Positions 61,650 to 64,000 of a stretch of 64,000 bases of DNA are shown piece after piece. The DNA is taken from assembly GCA_030737875.1 (NCBI GenBank), contig CM060912.1, positions 881,291,199 through 881,355,198 of the forward strand. Reading direction: 5' to 3'. The stretch is from Allium sativum (lineage: Eukaryota > Streptophyta > Magnoliopsida > Asparagales > Amaryllidaceae). Both the position numbers and the translations under genes were made by a program. Under the pieces are notes generated by a model. It did not search any database and was not told where the DNA came from. It saw only the letters and a list, made by a program, of their open reading frames with translations. Numbering within the stretch: the stretch's first letter is position 1; the number at the start of each line of letters is the position of its first letter.

Positions 61650-62261
61650 TCATGGCGTATACAGGATATCCAGATCATACGCGGCAAGAAATTCTAGCCA
61701 ACGCTGCTGTCTCAAATTCAGATCTTTCTGGGTGAACAAATACTTCAATGATTGATGATCTGTAAACAGTTCGAATTTCTCACCCAATAGGTAATGCCTC
61801 CAGATTTTCAAAGCAAAAACGATGGCTAGCAACTCAAGATCATGAGTTACATAATTCTTCTCATGCGGTTTCAGCTAGCGGCTTGCATAAGAGACTACTT
61901 GGCCTCTTTGCATTAACACTGCACCCAGACCTCTAATAGAAGCATCAGTCCAAACCATCAAATCCTGATTGCCATCAATAATGGTTAATACTGGAGCGGT
62001 TGTCAATTTCGATTTTAATTCCTGGAAAGGTTCCTCACAATCAGAAGTCCACTTAAATTTCTCGTGCTTCTTCGTAAGCTTTGTCAATGGACCGAATATC
62101 TTCGAGAAATCCTTAACGAACTTCCAATAATAACTAGCCAACCCCATAAAACTTCTAACCTCTGTGGGTGTAGTGGGCTGTTTCCAGTCTTGAATTGCTG
62201 TAATTTTGCTCGGATCTACAGAAATCCCTTCCTTTGACACGACATGGCCAAGGAACTTCAC
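61650..62261 (-). pseudogene. RNase H domain
   Basis: Begins in the thumb/connection region ([18 protein letters not shown]), continues with [17 protein letters not shown] and the RNase H motif [20 protein letters not shown] at about 61872-61874 follows SYASR, where a Q is usual. The rest ([28 protein letters not shown]) ends at a TGA (61650-61652) that replaces a G codon before KANIVADAL. Confidence 0.9.
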
Positions 62262-63045
62262 CTCTTCTTGCCAGAAGACACATTTACGGAATTTGGCTTT
62301 GAAGACGTTCTTTCTTAGAATCTCCAGTACTTGTTCTAAGTGTTTTTCATGCTCAGGTTTTGATTTGGAGTAGATTAAAATATCATCAATGAATACGAGG
62401 ACAAATTTGTTCAGAACTCCCCCCTGAACACTCTATTCATTAGATCGACGAAGTATGCTGGAGCGTTGCATAAGCCGAATGACATTACTAACCATTCATA
62501 AAATATGTCTGGACCTCTAAAAGCTGTCAAAGGAACACATTCTTTGGCAATTCTCAGTTGATGAAAACCTGTAGCTAGGTCCATTCTGGAAAATACTCTC
62601 GCCCCATTTAATTGGTCTAACAGATCATCGATGCGGGGTAACGGGTATTTTTTTTGATCGTCTGTTTGTTGAGGTCTCAGTAATCAACACATAATCGGAG
62701 AGTACCGTCCGACTTAGGGACAAACACTACAGCTGCACCCCAACTAGAAAAGCTAGGTCTGATTAGACCCTTCCATAGCAGTTGACGAGTTTGATCGCCT
62801 AATTCTTCTTTTTCCATTGGAGTCATTCTGCGAATTGGATGTACTACTGGTCTGGCATTGGGAATTAGAACGATTCTAAATTCTATTTCTCTTTGCGGAG
62901 GTAAGTTTTCGAATTCTTCAAACACGTCCGCATAGTTTCTAACAACAGGAATCTTTTCTAAGGAAGTGGGGATAACTTCTAGCGCAGACCAAAATTCCTT
63001 TCTATCTGGATTTGAACCATGGCATGGTACTTGTAATATATCCAA
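62262..63045 (-). pseudogene. reverse transcriptase
   Basis: Starts with VHPIRRMTPMEKEEL and SWGAAVVFVPKSDGTLRLCV, then a TGA at 62677-62679 where R of the YRDLNK motif is expected (CGA to TGA). The fingers and palm continue as [18 protein letters not shown]. The catalytic FIDDILIYS is at about 62367-62393. A frameshift lies at a run of six C (62419-62424) just before it. Confidence 0.9.
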
Positions 63046-63463
63046 GCTTCATTTTAATGTTTACTATTCTTTCTGCACAATTTACCTTGGCTTCGTTTTT
63101 CGTTAACCAATCTAGCCCGAGAATGATGTCGAATTCGGGAAAATCCATGGTAATCAAATCAAAAGAAAACTTATAGGACAAATAAGAGACTGGCACTCTA
63201 CAATATGAACTGAGAATAAAAGATCCTCCTATCGGATTATGAACTTTAACCGATTCTTTAAGCTTTCTTTGTGTTAAATTTAATTTGTGAACTGTGTTAC
63301 TTGCAATAAAACTACATGATGCACCCGTGTCAAATAATACAGAAACAAGAATATTTTTAATTGTAAGGGTACCTCCCAAAACATCGGGTTTACCTGCTCC
63401 ATCGAAAGCAACCGGCGGGTTCGTCCCGTCATATACGTGAGCAACCTCGGTCTTCTTAAGCAA
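63002..63463 (-). pseudogene. aspartic protease (retropepsin)
   Basis: Active site FDTGASCSFI with catalytic D, and the conserved flap-distal ILGLDWL. Overlaps the next downstream frame, so a one-base shift near 63047 separates it from reverse transcriptase. The ATG at the right end is internal to the polyprotein. Confidence 0.9.
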
Positions 63464-64000
63464 GGGACAGTCTCTAACAAGATGTCATGTCCTACGGCAG
63501 TTAAAGCATGAACGAGGATTCTAAGAGCCCTGGCTTGAACCTTGAGAATCGGTCCTCTGCCTTTTCGGGGCTGTGCAAACGTTTGAGTAGTGCCCCACCT
63601 TGCCGCAATTGTAGCAGCTTCCCTTTGGCGACCTGCTAGTCTGTTGATTCATGGACGCCGCGTTGCTTGATTCTGGCTGGTTTGTAGAGGGCTTGCGTTT
63701 ATTTCCCTCCTGGCTTTTAGCATGGTCCAGATCGAGGTTCCTTTGATCCAGGTCCTCATAATTGCACGCCATCTCCACTAATTCATTAAAGGTTAGCTTG
63801 ATGTGGGCCATTGCCCTGTCTTGGTACTTCCGCTTTAGCCCGAGGATGAACCTCTTGTTCTTGGACTTAGCGGTGGCGATGAGCTCGGGAGCATAGCGGG
63901 ATAACTGTGTAAACTTGTTCAAATAGTCTTGCACAAAGAGATCTCCTTGCTGGAGGTTTGCGAATTCGTCGTGCATGCACTCAAGTGCTTGCTCTGGGAC
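63464..64000 (-). pseudogene. Gag C-terminal half with two zinc knuckles (partial)
   Basis: Contains the retrotransposon gag motif LNKFTQLSRYAPELI, then a CCHC knuckle CYNCGKVGHYSNVC. After a stop at 63521-63523 a second knuckle is readable, CFNC...HLVRDC, itself interrupted by a TGA at 63485-63487. The frame stays open to the window edge, so the N-terminus lies outside. Confidence 0.88.

Larger units (their letters stand above)
60133..64000 (-). mobile_element. decayed autonomous chromovirus (Ty3/gypsy) interior, runs off the window
   Basis: Minus-strand gag, protease, reverse transcriptase, RNase H, integrase and chromodomain in the standard gypsy order. At least seven lesions interrupt the frame: stops at 63521, 63485, 62677, 61872, 61650 and 60831, and frameshifts near 63047, 62420 and 60720. 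The integrase-linked chromodomain makes it a chromovirus; the long LTR suggests the Tekay/Del group, which is an inference. Its 5' LTR and PBS lie beyond 64000. Confidence 0.9.

Overview
This window is plant nuclear DNA, most likely from an angiosperm with a large, transposon-rich genome. The evidence is retrotransposons with primer binding sites complementary to initiator tRNA-Met, a chromodomain Ty3/gypsy element, a SIRE-like gag, a Mutator-type MITE and a strongly AT-rich background. I cannot name the species. Nearly all of the 64 kb is nested retrotransposon. No complete host gene is visible; three short spliceable minus-strand exons near 5.6-6.3 kb are the only host-gene candidate.

Layout. 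128-4854: a young, structurally intact Ty1/copia element on the minus strand, with a single 1361-codon gag-pol, near-identical 308/309 bp LTRs and a GTTAC target duplication. 4860-9666: low-copy-looking DNA with the candidate exons, a GC-rich inverted-repeat element (6937-7390), a 91 bp tandem duplication and a pyrimidine-rich ORF. 9672-25562: a solo LTR (about 5.05 kb net, TSD ATTAT) split by a 10.8 kb SIRE-like gag-only element (11987-22822, plus strand, TSD TATAT). 25568-30928: fragments of related gypsy LTRs in opposite orientations, the second carrying a 1059 bp Mutator-like MITE (29181-30239, 9 bp TSD).

30929-40024: a non-autonomous gypsy-type element on the minus strand with a 5.7 kb LTR, a 1.4 kb non-coding interior and a truncated second LTR. 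40029-43892 plus 58806-60030: apparently one 5.1 kb LTR of an autonomous chromovirus. Its decayed gag-pol (minus strand) fills 60133-64000 and leaves the window. Splitting that LTR is the most striking object here, 43893-58805: an element with two nearly identical LTRs of about 6.9 kb around an interior of only 1037 bp, which holds a polypurine tract, a hairpin and a primer binding site but no gag or pol.

How the parts fit together. The giant-LTR elements keep only cis signals (PBS, PPT, a hairpin beside the PPT whose stem differs by paired changes between families, long LTRs). They therefore look like parasites of an autonomous relative such as the chromovirus at the right edge, which shares the PPT and a similar hairpin. 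Their LTRs appear composite, with two LTR-end-like modules separated by minisatellites and, in one family, by a block resembling the internal 3' UTR. All identities and ages quoted are by-eye estimates.
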